From assembly GCF_905397435.1 (NCBI RefSeq), contig NZ_CAJPVI010000015.1, positions 1 through 64,000 on the forward strand: a stretch of 64,000 nucleotides of DNA, written 5' to 3'. The DNA is from Cupriavidus numazuensis. GTDB taxonomy: Bacteria; Pseudomonadota; Gammaproteobacteria; Burkholderiales; Burkholderiaceae. The position numbers were made by a program, and so were the translations under genes. Positions 43,240-52,557 of the stretch are shown piece by piece. Within the stretch, counting starts at the first letter, position 1. Each line of letters opens with the position of its first letter. The notes under the pieces are model-generated. The model was not told the DNA's origin, searched no databases, and saw nothing but the letters and a program-made list of their open reading frames with translations.

Positions 43240-43289
43240 GATCCATGGATGGAAAATTAAACGATAGTTGGTACCATACATAGATCCAT
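43240..43289. promoter_or_regulatory. Candidate MocR/GabR operator region
   Basis: The 146-bp spacer between the divergent operon and regulator is AT-richer than its surroundings. GATCCAT occurs twice in direct orientation (43240-43246 and 43283-43289), 43 bp apart, about four helical turns. MocR/GabR regulators typically bind widely spaced direct repeats, so this fits, but the repeats are short and could be chance. Confidence 0.35.
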
Positions 43290-43314
43290 ATTCGGGCCAC
43301 TTGCTGGAGCCACT

Positions 43315-44910
43315 TTGAAAGAAGTCATTCTGTCCGAGCTGCTACTGCAGCGCCTGGAACGTTCGGCAGGCGCCAAGGCGGAGGGCAATGGCGCCCATAT
43401 GAACCGCCAGCTCTACGAAATCATCCGACAGGAGATCCTTGCTGGTTCTATGCCAGCGGGTTGCAAGCTGCCGGCATCGCGCCTGCTTGCGAAGGAACTA
43501 GGGGTTTCCCGCAATACCGTTCTCTACGCATACGAGCAATTGCTCGCCGAGGGATATGTCACGGCCTCGACCGGAAGTGGCACCTTTGTGTCGCAGACTT
43601 TTCCCGACCATAGTGCACTGCACAAGGGTGGCGCGCGGAATGGCACCATGCCAGTGCCTGCGGCACAACAAAGCACGAACCGCTTTGACTTGTCCCGACG
43701 TGGCATGCACCTTGTCGCCAACGCTGGCGCGTCGGATCGCCAGTGGGGCGCCTTTATGGCAGGTGTGCCCGATGTCTCGCTGTTCCCGCATGCCGTCTGG
43801 GCAAGGCTGCTGAACAAGCATTGGCGCAATCCGCGCCCGGAATTGCTGACGTACGCCCACCATGGTGGCTATATGCCGCTGCGGCGCGTGCTGGCCGAGC
43901 ATTTGCGGCTCGCACGAGCGGTGCGCTGCGAGCCGGAGCAGATCATCCTGACCACCGGCATCCACCAGGCCATCGACCTGATCGCACGGCTGCTCGCCGA
44001 TCCGGGCGACAAGGTATGGATGGAAGATCCGGGGTACTGGGGCACGCGCAGCCTGCTGACCAACGCCGGCGTGGACGTGATCCCGATCCCTGTGGACGAC
44101 GAAGGCATCGCACCCGACGCCGCCACCCTGCAGAATCCGCCGCGCTTCATCTTTGCCACGCCGTCGCATCAGTATCCGCTTGGCACGGTCATGAGCCTGA
44201 CGCGCCGGCGCATGCTGCTCGAGTACGCACGCCAGCGCGGTGCGTGGATCGTCGAAGACGACTACGACAGCGAGTTCCGCTTCGAGGGCCGCCCGCTTGC
44301 GTCGCTGCAGGGCCTGGACGAGCATGACCGCGTGATCTACATGGGCACGTTTTCCAAGACGCTCTTCCCCGGCCTGCGCATGGGCTTCATGGTGCTGCCC
44401 AAGCCGCTGGCACCGCATTTCGCCACCGGGTTGTCCGAGCTGTTCCGCGAAGGCCAGTTGATGCAGCAGGCGGTGCTGGCGGACTTTATCGAGGAAGGGC
44501 ACTACGCCACCCACCTGCGCCGCATGCGCCAGCGCTATGCACAGCGCCAGGGCCTGTTGCGCGAAGCCATTGCCACGCGCTTCGGCCGGGACTGGCCCAC
44601 ATCCACGCACGAGGCCGGCTTGCACCTGGTGATGCACCTGCCGCCGGGCGCCGACGATCTCGGCATCAGCATGGCGGCGCGCACGCAGGGCCTGTCGGCA
44701 CGGCCGCTGTCGCGCTACTACGCCGATGAAGTGCATGCGCGCCAGGGCCTGCTGCTGGGCTACGCCTGCGTGCCCGAGGACGATATTGGCCCCGCGTTCC
44801 ACAAGCTCGCCGAAGTGATCGAACCGGCGATGGAGCACCTGGCCCGCACGCGCCAGCCGCCGCGCGAGTTCCGCGCGCGCATCAACAGCGAAGCCTGGAG
44901 CGGCGCCTGA
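43315..44910 (+). CDS. MocR/GabR-type regulator (GntR HTH fused to PLP aminotransferase domain)
   Basis: A 531-aa PdxR/MocR/GabR-like transcription factor. The GntR winged helix (residues about 35-105) includes LYEIIRQEILAGSMPAGCKLPASR and LGVSRNTVLYAYEQLLAEGYV. A linker leads to a fold-type I aminotransferase domain (about 150-515) with the PLP lysine in TFSKTLFPGLRMGFM and the DDYDSEFRFEG motif. These proteins sense PLP adducts of amines or amino acids. The start is TTG 43315, with GGAG upstream; beginning at ATG 43399 would lose the usual SELLLQRL segment. It is divergent from the 13-gene operon and is its probable regulator. A GABA- or polyamine-type effector would match a GabR-like role. 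Confidence 0.93.
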   Translation: MKEVILSELLLQRLERSAGAKAEGNGAHMNRQLYEIIRQEILAGSMPAGCKLPASRLLAKELGVSRNTVLYAYEQLLAEGYVTASTGSGTFVSQTFPDHSALHKGGARNGTMPVPAAQQSTNRFDLSRRGMHLVANAGASDRQWGAFMAGVPDVSLFPHAVWARLLNKHWRNPRPELLTYAHHGGYMPLRRVLAEHLRLARAVRCEPEQIILTTGIHQAIDLIARLLADPGDKVWMEDPGYWGTRSLLTNAGVDVIPIPVDDEGIAPDAATLQNPPRFIFATPSHQYPLGTVMSLTRRRMLLEYARQRGAWIVEDDYDSEFRFEGRPLASLQGLDEHDRVIYMGTFSKTLFPGLRMGFMVLPKPLAPHFATGLSELFREGQLMQQAVLADFIEEGHYATHLRRMRQRYAQRQGLLREAIATRFGRDWPTSTHEAGLHLVMHLPPGADDLGISMAARTQGLSARPLSRYYADEVHARQGLLLGYACVPEDDIGPAFHKLAEVIEPAMEHLARTRQPPREFRARINSEAWSGA

Positions 44911-45057
44911 TCGCGCTGGTGGCAATGTTGGCGCCGGTGGCGCCAACAAGCCGGCACCGATTGGCCCTTACCAGCGGCCACCGGCTTGCCTAGCATGTCC
45001 CGCTGGCCTGGCTCGCCGCCTTCGACGTCCCCCTACACGCAAACGGAAACACCCCTC

Positions 45058-46476
45058 ATGGCATCCCCGCAAGACACCTCCGCCCTGCTGGCCGAACTGG
45101 CCGCCGTCCTCGACCCCGCTGGCTTGCAGGCCGGCGATGCCATCGAGACCCGCTTCCGCAAGGACTGGTATGCGCCGCTGGACCCGCTGCCGCCGATCGC
45201 CGTGGCCCGGCCGCGCAGCACGGCTGAAGTCTCGGCAGTACTGGCCATCTGCAACCGTTACCGGCAAGCCGTGGTTCCGCAAGGCGGGCTGACCGGTCTG
45301 GCCGGCGCGGCCACGCCTGCGGGGGGCGAACTGGTGCTGTCCCTCGAGCGCATGCGCGGCGTGGAAGAAATCGATACGCAGGCGGGCACCATGACCGTGA
45401 TGGCCGGCACGACGCTGCAGGCCGCGCAGGATGCCGCACGCGCGTCGGACTGGCTGTTTCCGGTGGATCTCGGTGCGCGCGGCAGTTGCCAGATCGGCGG
45501 CAATATCGCCACCAATGCGGGCGGCAACCGGGTGATCCGCTACGGCATGATGCGCGACCAGGTACTCGGGCTCGAAGCGGTGCTGGCAGATGGCACCGTG
45601 GTCAGTTCGCTCAACAAGATGCAGAAGAACAATGCCGGCTACGACCTGCGCCAGCTGTTCATCGGCAGTGAAGGCACGCTGGGCGTGATCACGCGTGCGG
45701 TACTGCGCCTCGCGCCGCTGCCGGGTTGCACGCAGACGGCCTTGTGCGCCCTGCGCAGCTATGACGACGTGGTCGCGCTGCTGCGCCACGCGCAGCGCCG
45801 GCTATCCGGACGCGTGTCGGCGTTTGAAGCGATGTGGGCCGATTTCTATGAACTCGTGACCACGCGCGTGCCGGGCGTACGCGCACCGTTGCCGGCGGGC
45901 GCACCGTTCTATGTGCTGCTGGACCTGCAAGGCAATGACGCCGGCCAGGATGGCGCGGCGTTCGAGTCGATGCTGGAAGCTGCAATGGAAGCCGGTCTGA
46001 TCACCGACGCCGCCGTGGCGGCCAGCGAGAAGGAAGCCGCAAGTTTCTGGAAACTGCGTGACGCCGTGGCCGAGTTCCCGGTGATGTGGGCGCCCAACGC
46101 CGCCTACGACGTGAGCGTGCCGATCGGTCAGATCGGACGCTTTGCCGAGAGCCTGCGGGCCGCCGTGCTGGCGCGCTGGCCGCACGCCGAACTGGTCAAC
46201 TTCGGCCATGTGGGCGACAGCAATCTGCATATCAGCGTCTACCTGCCCGGCTGCACGGCCGACGACTTCCCCGAGCACGAGATCAGCGAGGTCCTCTACC
46301 CGAAAGTGCGCGAATTCGATGGCAGCATCTCGGCCGAGCACGGCATCGGCACGCACAAGAAGCCATTCCTCGGCCATTCCCGCACGCCCGAGGCACTGGC
46401 GCTGATGAGATTGATCAAGCGGTCGCTCGATCCGAACAACATCTTGTGCCCGGGACGGGTCATCGACGTGGATTAA
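45058..46476 (+). CDS. FAD-binding oxidase, GlcD/D-2-hydroxyacid dehydrogenase-like
   Basis: A 472-aa flavoprotein of the vanillyl-alcohol-oxidase/GlcD family (D-lactate, D-2-hydroxyglutarate or glycolate dehydrogenase-like). PCMH FAD domain: VVPQGGLTGLAGAA, GARGSCQIGGNIATNAGGNR, DLRQLFIGSEGTLGVIT. C-terminal domain: NFGHVGDSNLHISVY and SAEHGIGTHKKPFL, with the His residues that bind metal and substrate carboxylate in this group. The start at 45058 is the first fitting ATG; SD weak. It is 147 bp after the regulator and has no obvious partner. The exact hydroxy acid is not predictable. Confidence 0.9.
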   Translation: MASPQDTSALLAELAAVLDPAGLQAGDAIETRFRKDWYAPLDPLPPIAVARPRSTAEVSAVLAICNRYRQAVVPQGGLTGLAGAATPAGGELVLSLERMRGVEEIDTQAGTMTVMAGTTLQAAQDAARASDWLFPVDLGARGSCQIGGNIATNAGGNRVIRYGMMRDQVLGLEAVLADGTVVSSLNKMQKNNAGYDLRQLFIGSEGTLGVITRAVLRLAPLPGCTQTALCALRSYDDVVALLRHAQRRLSGRVSAFEAMWADFYELVTTRVPGVRAPLPAGAPFYVLLDLQGNDAGQDGAAFESMLEAAMEAGLITDAAVAASEKEAASFWKLRDAVAEFPVMWAPNAAYDVSVPIGQIGRFAESLRAAVLARWPHAELVNFGHVGDSNLHISVYLPGCTADDFPEHEISEVLYPKVREFDGSISAEHGIGTHKKPFLGHSRTPEALALMRLIKRSLDPNNILCPGRVIDVD

Positions 46477-46499
46477 GCGGCCGGCCTGGCGCCGGCCGC
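46477..46499. terminator. 9-bp GC-rich stem between convergent genes
   Basis: GCGGCCGGC (46477-46485), loop CTGGC, and GCCGGCCGC (46491-46499) form a perfect stem immediately after the oxidase stop and ahead of the convergent flavoprotein's stop at 46516. No long T run. A likely bidirectional terminator. Confidence 0.55.
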
Positions 46500-46515
46500 C
46501 GATGCCTCAATCGCC

Positions 46516-47916
46516 TCAGCTCTCAAGCTTCGCCGCCGCATCGCGCAGCGCCGTGCGCAGCCCCTCTTCCACCACCGGGTGGTAGAACGGCATGGCGAGC
46601 ATCTGCGCGATGGTCAGCCCCTGCTGATAGGACCACGCCAGCAGGTGCGCGATGTTCTCGGCGCGCGGGCCGGTCCATTCGGCGCCCAGGAACTGGCCGG
46701 TCGCCTTGTCGGCATACACGTGCATCAGCCCACGGTTCCTGAGCATGACGCGGCTGCGGCCCTGGTCTTCGAAGCTGACTTCGCCGGTGACGAAGCTGCC
46801 GTCGGCCAGGTCGGCAAAGCGCTTGCCCACCATGGCGATCTGCGGGTCAGAGAACACCACGGCGAGCGGGGCGCGGCGGACCAGCGGCAACACCCGCGGG
46901 TACGTCGCGGCATTCTCGCCGGCGGCCTTGCCCTCGTCGGCGGCTTCATGCAGCAGCGGCAGGATGTTGTTGGCATCGCCGGCGATGAACACTGGCGATA
47001 CGCCGCACTGCAGCGTCGCGGGATCGAACACCGGCACGCCGCGCGCATCGAGTTCCAGGCCCGTGTTCTCCAGGCCCAGGCCGCGCACATTGGGCTCGCG
47101 ACCGGTCGCGGCGAGCACGTAATCGAAGGTCTCGGTGACGGACTTGCCTTCACGGTCGGTGTAGGTGATGCGTGCCAGATCGCCTTCGCGCGCCATCTCC
47201 GTGACGCTGGCCTCGGTATCGAGATAGAACTCCTTGCGGAAAGTCTCGTCCGCATAGCGGCGGATGACGGGGTCGGTCAGCGGACCGAGCGAGCCGCGCA
47301 CACCGAACACACGCACCCGCACGCCAAGGCGCGACAGCGCCTGACCGAGTTCCAGACCGATCACACCGGGCCCGAACACGACCACGCTGCGCGGCAGGTC
47401 TTCCCATGCGAACACATCGTCATTGACGATCAGGCGGTCGCCGAACACCTTGAACGGTGCCGGCAGCACCGGACGCGACCCCGTGGCGATGACCACGCGG
47501 CTGGCACGCACGGTGATGTTGCCGTCGTCGGCCGCTACTTCGAGCGTGGTGTTGTCGATGAACGAGGCGTAGCCGCGAATGCGGTCTGCCTCGGGAATGC
47601 CGTCCACACCGCGCACCACGAAACCGACGAAGCGGTCGCGTTCGCTGCGCACGCGCGCCATGACCTCGCGGCCATCGATACGGATCTGGCCATCCACGTG
47701 TACGCCGAACGGGGCCGTGTGGCGCAGTTCGTGCGCGGCTTCCGCGGCGGCGATCAGCAGCTTCGACGGCATGCAGCCCACGCGGGCACAGGTGGTGCCG
47801 TACGGGCCGCCTTCGATGATCACGGCGCGCTTGCCGGCCGCGATGGCGGCGCGGTAGGCGGCGAGTCCGGCGGTACCTGCTCCGATGATGGCGACGTCGG
47901 TCTGGATGGTCTTCAT
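46516..47916 (-). CDS. Dihydrolipoamide-dehydrogenase-like flavoprotein disulfide reductase
   Basis: A 466-aa class I pyridine-nucleotide disulfide oxidoreductase. FAD motif IIGAGTAGLAAYRAA, redox disulfide TTCARVGCMPSK (CxxxxC, as in dihydrolipoyl dehydrogenases and glutathione/mercuric reductases), NAD motif VVVFGPGVIGLELG, GDAN near the FAD, and the C-terminal catalytic pair in FYHPVVEEGLRTAL. The start at 47916 has AGGAA upstream. It lies alone rather than in a pyruvate/2-oxoglutarate dehydrogenase operon, so a central-metabolism role is doubtful. The next gene on the same strand, 139 bp upstream, is a peroxiredoxin-glutaredoxin fusion, which suggests a redox-defence function. Confidence 0.9.
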   Translation of the reverse strand: MKTIQTDVAIIGAGTAGLAAYRAAIAAGKRAVIIEGGPYGTTCARVGCMPSKLLIAAAEAAHELRHTAPFGVHVDGQIRIDGREVMARVRSERDRFVGFVVRGVDGIPEADRIRGYASFIDNTTLEVAADDGNITVRASRVVIATGSRPVLPAPFKVFGDRLIVNDDVFAWEDLPRSVVVFGPGVIGLELGQALSRLGVRVRVFGVRGSLGPLTDPVIRRYADETFRKEFYLDTEASVTEMAREGDLARITYTDREGKSVTETFDYVLAATGREPNVRGLGLENTGLELDARGVPVFDPATLQCGVSPVFIAGDANNILPLLHEAADEGKAAGENAATYPRVLPLVRRAPLAVVFSDPQIAMVGKRFADLADGSFVTGEVSFEDQGRSRVMLRNRGLMHVYADKATGQFLGAEWTGPRAENIAHLLAWSYQQGLTIAQMLAMPFYHPVVEEGLRTALRDAAAKLES

Positions 47917-48055
47917 GGTGTACGGTTCCTTCCCTTCTGAGATTTCTTGAAATCGATCTGACATCAATCGGCGGGCTGGATGGCACCGCGCAGGCAGCGC
48001 GGCGCCATCGGGTCCGGCGACTGCCGGACCGCGCGGGGCGGTCGTGATACGGGGA

Positions 48056-48787
48056 TTACTGGCCCAGGTACTGGTCGAGCGCAGCGGCGCCGCCGATCAG
48101 CTTGCCGTTGATGAACACCTGCGGTGCGGTCATCTCGCCGGACACGGCGCCCAGCACCTTGCCGCGCACCTTGTTGTCGAGCGGCACTTCGATGTACTCG
48201 TAGCCGGCGTCGGACAGTTGCTGCTTGGCCTTGGCGCAGAACGAGCAGCCTACCTTCGAGAACACCACCACCTGGTCCGGACGCTTGGCGTCGGGGGCGA
48301 TGTGGTTCAGCATGGTGTCGGCGTCGGAGACCTTGAACGGGTCGCCCGGCTCGTCCGGCTCGATGAACATCTTCTCGACCACGCCGTCACGGACGAGCAT
48401 CGAATAGCGCCAGCTGCGCTTGCCGAAGCCCAGGTCGGCCTTGTCCACCAGCATGCCCATGCCTTCGGTGAATTCGCCGTTGCCGTCGGGGATCATGGTG
48501 ATGTTCTGCGACTCCTGGTCCTTGGCCCATTCGTTCATCACGAAGGTGTCGTTGACCGACACGCACAGGATGTCATCCACGCCCTGCTTGGCAAATGCCG
48601 GCGCCAGTTCGTTGTAGCGCGGCAGGTGGGTCGACGAGCAGGTCGGCGTAAAGGCGCCGGGCAGCGAGAACACCACGACAGTCTTGCCGTTGAACAGATC
48701 GCCGGAGGTAACAGTCTTCCACTCGTTGTCCTGGCGGATGCGGAAAGCGACATTAGGAACGCGTTGGCCTTCACGGGATTGCAGCAT
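48056..48787 (-). CDS. Peroxiredoxin-5/glutaredoxin fusion peroxidase
   Basis: A 243-aa hybrid peroxidase. Residues about 1-160 form a Prx5-type domain with the peroxidatic cysteine in [15 protein letters not shown]. Residues about 170-243 form a glutaredoxin domain with the CxxC in [14 protein letters not shown] and the cis-proline in [14 protein letters not shown]. Such fusions (as in Haemophilus) reduce peroxides with glutathione directly. ATG 48787 is preferred to the GTG at 48796 because AAGGAG is eight bases ahead of it. The 5' region up to the divergent dipeptidase (48788-49040) is AT-rich and dense in ATAG/CTAT tetramers; see the regulatory entry. Confidence 0.94.
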   Translation of the reverse strand: MLQSREGQRVPNVAFRIRQDNEWKTVTSGDLFNGKTVVVFSLPGAFTPTCSSTHLPRYNELAPAFAKQGVDDILCVSVNDTFVMNEWAKDQESQNITMIPDGNGEFTEGMGMLVDKADLGFGKRSWRYSMLVRDGVVEKMFIEPDEPGDPFKVSDADTMLNHIAPDAKRPDQVVVFSKVGCSFCAKAKQQLSDAGYEYIEVPLDNKVRGKVLGAVSGEMTAPQVFINGKLIGGAAALDQYLGQ

Positions 48788-48905
48788 CGGGATCACTCCT
48801 TGGTGGTTTCAGTGGTTTGCTGCGTGTTGCAGCGATGGACCCGATTCTGGCGACTCCAATGTGATTTGTACAATTCATCGTTTTAACCAACGTCATTAAC
48901 CTTTA

Positions 48906-48997
48906 CTATCAATGACGGATAGACTTCCCTTATGGACAGGTATAGGTGCTATATAAGGCACACCTATTTTTTACAATAGGATAGACAAGTGCCCTAT
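48906..48997. promoter_or_regulatory. ATAG/CTAT-rich divergent regulatory region
   Basis: Between the Prx-Grx gene and the dipeptidase, ATAG and CTAT tetramers occur at 48906, 48919, 48942, 48949, 48964, 48976, 48981 and 48994, including a perfect 7-bp inverted repeat ATAGGTG/CACCTAT (48942-48948 and 48961-48967). OxyR sites consist of spaced ATAG/CTAT elements, but the spacing here does not match the N7 consensus, so the identity of the regulator is open. The block is clearly unlike the GC-rich surroundings. Confidence 0.45.
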
Positions 48998-49040
48998 CAT
49001 GCGGCCATCTGTCGACCTCCTTTCGCATCCCCAAGCGCCG

Positions 49041-50777
49041 ATGAGCCGCCCTACCACCCGATACGCCCTCTCCGCGCTTGTGCTTTCGCTTTCGCTTGCG
49101 CTCGCCTGTCCGGCAGGCGCCGAAACGCTACGCAAGCCCGCCCTGGACGCGCTGATCGCCTCGCAGAAGCCCGGCGCGCAGGAAGGCCTCGAAACCTTCC
49201 TGGCCAACGCGGCCAAGGCCGACCCTGCCGTGGCGCCTGCCGTAGCGGCGTGGCAGGGCGGGTTGCCGCTCAGTGGCGACAACCTCGTCAACATCGGCCG
49301 TCTGCTCGGGGTCTACAACCGGGTACGCAACGAGGCAGCGGTCATCGACACGATGGGCAAGATGGTCGCGCTGCGCACCGTTCGCGATGACAAGATGCCG
49401 CAGCACGAAAACCCCGCCATCATCGAATTCGGCAAGCTCGTCGAGGGCATGGCAAAGTCTTTCGGGCTGATCTACCGCAACGTGGACAACCGCGTCTTCG
49501 AGGTCACGCTAACCGGCACCGGCACCGACATCTTCGGCATCCTGACCCACGCCGACGTGGTCCCAGCCGTCGCCGAAGACTGGGTGCTCGACAATGGCAC
49601 GAAGCTCGATCCGTTCGCCGTCACGCGCGTCGGCGACCGCCTGTATGGCCGCGGCACCATCGACGACAAGGGCTCGATTGCCGCGGCGCTCTACGCTATG
49701 AAGACCGTCAAGGAAAGCGGCGTGCCGCTCGAGCGCAGCGTACGCCTGATGATCGAGACCACCGAAGAGACCGGTGGCGACGGCATCAAGTACTACCGCG
49801 AACACAATGCGCTGCCCGACTTCAACATCGTGCTCGACAGCAAATACCCCGCCGTCGTGGCGGAGAAGGGTTCCGGCGCGTTGCGGGTGCTGTTCCCCGT
49901 GCAAGCGACCGATAGCAAGCGCGCGACCATCGTTGCCATGCGTGGCGCGGCGTCCGCCAATACCGTGCCGGAGAGTGCGACCGCGCGCATTGCCGGCGGC
50001 AATCCGGCATCGGTCCTGAGCGCGCTCGATAACGCGCGTGCGGCCTTTATCCGCAAGTACACCCCGCAGGGCGGGAAGTTCGCCATCGACGTCAAGCGGG
50101 ACGGCGACGAAGTCGTGGTCAAGGTGACCGGTGTGTCGGCACACGGTTCGCGGCCCGAGGAAGGCGTCAACCCGCTGCCGCGGCTGGCGCTGTTCCTGCA
50201 AACGTCGGGCGTGCCGCTCACCGACAACCACTACCTGCGCGCCGCGCGCTATATCGCCGATCTGTATGGCCTGGGCTACCTTGGCGAGAAGATGGGACTG
50301 GCCTACCGTGACCCGTTCATGGGCCCGCTGACCATGTCGCCGAACCAGATCCGCGAGCAAGGCGAATTCATCGAAGTCACCGCCAATGTGCGCATGCCGC
50401 GCGGCAGCACGCCAGAGGCGCTCAGCGGCAAGGTGCTGCAGCGCATCTACAAGTGGGCGGCCTCCACGGGCTCGACCGTGGAGGTCAAGCATGACCAGGG
50501 CAACTGGATGGCGCGCGACCCCAAGGGCGCCTGGCTCTCGACGCTGCTGAACATCTTCGGTGACACCACCGGACTCGAAGCCAAACCCGTGGCTACGGCG
50601 GGCAGCACCACGGCCAAGCTGCTGCCCAACGCGATCAATTTCGGACCGGCCATGCCCGGCAAGAAGTACACCGCGCACAATGCGAAGGAGTACAAGGAAG
50701 TCCCCGATCTGGACCTGGACCTGCAGATGTTCACCGAGATGATCGTGAGGATCGGAAACCTCGGCAGGATGCAGTAG
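49041..50777 (+). CDS. Exported Sapep/PepV-type M20 dipeptidase
   Basis: A 578-aa zinc dipeptidase of the M20 family (Sapep/PepV type). Signal peptide at residues 1-26 (LSALVLSLSLALACPAGAE), so it is likely periplasmic, unlike most PepV. Metal ligands: His in THADVVP, Asp in GRGTIDDKGSIAAALYAM, Glu-Glu in ETTEETGGDG; lid domain with VSAHGSRPEEGVNPLPRLALFLQ. The start at 49041 (MSRPTTRYAL) gives the better signal peptide; an upstream ATG at 48999 is possible. It is divergent from the Prx-Grx gene and converges on the flavoprotein gene at 50824. Confidence 0.9.
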   Translation: MSRPTTRYALSALVLSLSLALACPAGAETLRKPALDALIASQKPGAQEGLETFLANAAKADPAVAPAVAAWQGGLPLSGDNLVNIGRLLGVYNRVRNEAAVIDTMGKMVALRTVRDDKMPQHENPAIIEFGKLVEGMAKSFGLIYRNVDNRVFEVTLTGTGTDIFGILTHADVVPAVAEDWVLDNGTKLDPFAVTRVGDRLYGRGTIDDKGSIAAALYAMKTVKESGVPLERSVRLMIETTEETGGDGIKYYREHNALPDFNIVLDSKYPAVVAEKGSGALRVLFPVQATDSKRATIVAMRGAASANTVPESATARIAGGNPASVLSALDNARAAFIRKYTPQGGKFAIDVKRDGDEVVVKVTGVSAHGSRPEEGVNPLPRLALFLQTSGVPLTDNHYLRAARYIADLYGLGYLGEKMGLAYRDPFMGPLTMSPNQIREQGEFIEVTANVRMPRGSTPEALSGKVLQRIYKWAASTGSTVEVKHDQGNWMARDPKGAWLSTLLNIFGDTTGLEAKPVATAGSTTAKLLPNAINFGPAMPGKKYTAHNAKEYKEVPDLDLDLQMFTEMIVRIGNLGRMQ

Positions 50778-50823
50778 AACTTGGCAGGCCGGCAACCCGC
50801 GCTACACCGTGCGCGGCAGCCGC

Positions 50824-52557
50824 TCAGGCGGCCTGCGGCCCCATCTGCAGTCCGGCGAGATAGCTGTGGATCTGCGCCACCACGGAGGCGCCTTCCCCCA
50901 CTGCCGCGGCCACGCGCTTGGTCGAACCCGAGCGCACGTCGCCAATCGCGAACACGCCCGGCACGCTGGTCTGCAGCGGATACGGCACGGCCGACGCGCA
51001 GCCTAGCGTCCCGCCACCCGTGCGCACGAAGCCCTTGTCGTCGGTCTCCACGTTGCACGTGCGCAGCCACGAGGCATTGGGATCGGCGCCGATGAACAGG
51101 AACAGGTGGCGCACCGGCAGCGAGACCAGCCTATCGCTTTCGGTGGGCGCGTGATAGCGGACATCGGACAGCCACCCGTCGCCTTCGAGCGCATGGATTT
51201 CCGCGCGGGTGTGGAGTTGCACGTTGGGCAGCCCGCCGATACGGTCGACCAGATAGCGCGACATGGTGGCCGCCAGGCCCTGCCCGCGCACCAGCATGTG
51301 GACATGCGCCGCATGCGTGGCCAGGAACACCGCCGCCTGCCCGGCCGAGTTGCCGCCGCCGACCAGCATCACCGGCTCGTTCTTGCACAGCTTGGCTTCC
51401 ACCGGCGAGGCCCAGTAATACACGCCGCGTCCCTCGAAGCGTTCGAGCGCGTCGATGGCCGGCCGGCGGTACTGGGCGCCGGTGGCGATCACCACCGTAT
51501 GGGTCGAAATCATGCGGCCATCGACCAGTTCGAGCCGGATCGGGTCCGAACCGCAATGCAGGGCCTTCACTTCGAGCGGGATCGCAATGTGGGCGCCGAA
51601 TTTCAGCGCCTGGACAAACGCGCGCCCGGCCAGCGCCTGGCCCGAGATGCCGGTGGGAAACCCGAGATAATTCTCGATGCGCGCGCTGGCGCCGGCCTGC
51701 CCACCCGGCGAGCGGCAGTCGATCACTGCCACCGACAGCCCTTCGGACGCGGCATATACGGCCGTGGCCAGGCCGGCGGGACCCGCGCCCACCACGACCA
51801 CGTCGTAGACGTGGGCCGGATCGAATTCGGGCAGCAGGCCAAGGCAGGAGGCGAGTTGCCCTTCATCGGGCGCGCGCAGCACGCGGCCGTCCGGGCAGAT
51901 CACGAGCGGAAAATCCGAATCCGGCGCGTTGGCGAACTCGCTCAGGCAGGAGCAGTCGCGCTCGACGTCCATGTCGATCACCGTGTACGGGTGGCCGTTG
52001 CGGCGCAGGAACGCCTGCAGCGCCAGCAGCAGCGGCTCGGCGCCATGGCCGACCAGCACGGGACCGCTGCCGGACTCGATCAGCCCGACCCGGCGCAGGA
52101 TCAGCGCGCGCATAATGCGCTCGCCAAGGTCCGCTTCCGCCACCAGCAAGGCGCGCAGCCTGTCTGGCGGGATCGCGAAGCCTTCGGAATCGGTCACCGC
52201 GCGGCCGTCCACGAGCGACGGGCGCCCGGTCAGCGTGCCGACTTCGGCCGAAAACATGCCCGGCCCGAGGTCGGTAATGCGGTGCTCATGCCCGAGCCCG
52301 TCGCGGCGGATGATCTGGATACAGCCGCTCACCACCACGCACATGCCGCGGCCCACCTGCCCGACCGAAAACAGCTGTTCGCCGGCTTGCCAGCACTGCG
52401 GCGTGCCAAAATGCCGCATGCGTTCGACTTCATCGGCACTGAGTGTCGGAAACATCTGGTGCCATCGGCTTTCCAGCGTCGAATACGGTGCATCGAGGCT
52501 TGCCGTGGCCTCGGTGCCCTGCCCCTCGACGCTCTCCGTCCGGTCCGCCTTCGCCAT
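50824..52557 (-). CDS. Cyclic-nucleotide-binding-domain/TrxR-like FAD-dependent oxidoreductase
   Basis: A 577-aa two-part protein. Residues about 25-150 are a cNMP-binding (Crp-type) beta-roll (GQVGRGMCVVVSGCIQII, MFSAEVGTLTGRPSLV). A spacer of about 80 residues resembles a degenerate thioredoxin fold (TVIDMDVERDCSC). Residues about 265-577 are thioredoxin-reductase-like: FAD motif VVVGAGPAGLATAVYAASEG, NADP motif MLVGGGNSAGQAAVF, and the closing FAIGDVRSGS. Where TrxR has its CxxC redox site this protein reads GVYYWASPVEAKLC, so the disulfide chemistry is absent. The start at 52557 has GGGGAGG upstream. Its physiological electron acceptor is unknown. Confidence 0.88.
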   Translation of the reverse strand: MAKADRTESVEGQGTEATASLDAPYSTLESRWHQMFPTLSADEVERMRHFGTPQCWQAGEQLFSVGQVGRGMCVVVSGCIQIIRRDGLGHEHRITDLGPGMFSAEVGTLTGRPSLVDGRAVTDSEGFAIPPDRLRALLVAEADLGERIMRALILRRVGLIESGSGPVLVGHGAEPLLLALQAFLRRNGHPYTVIDMDVERDCSCLSEFANAPDSDFPLVICPDGRVLRAPDEGQLASCLGLLPEFDPAHVYDVVVVGAGPAGLATAVYAASEGLSVAVIDCRSPGGQAGASARIENYLGFPTGISGQALAGRAFVQALKFGAHIAIPLEVKALHCGSDPIRLELVDGRMISTHTVVIATGAQYRRPAIDALERFEGRGVYYWASPVEAKLCKNEPVMLVGGGNSAGQAAVFLATHAAHVHMLVRGQGLAATMSRYLVDRIGGLPNVQLHTRAEIHALEGDGWLSDVRYHAPTESDRLVSLPVRHLFLFIGADPNASWLRTCNVETDDKGFVRTGGGTLGCASAVPYPLQTSVPGVFAIGDVRSGSTKRVAAAVGEGASVVAQIHSYLAGLQMGPQAA

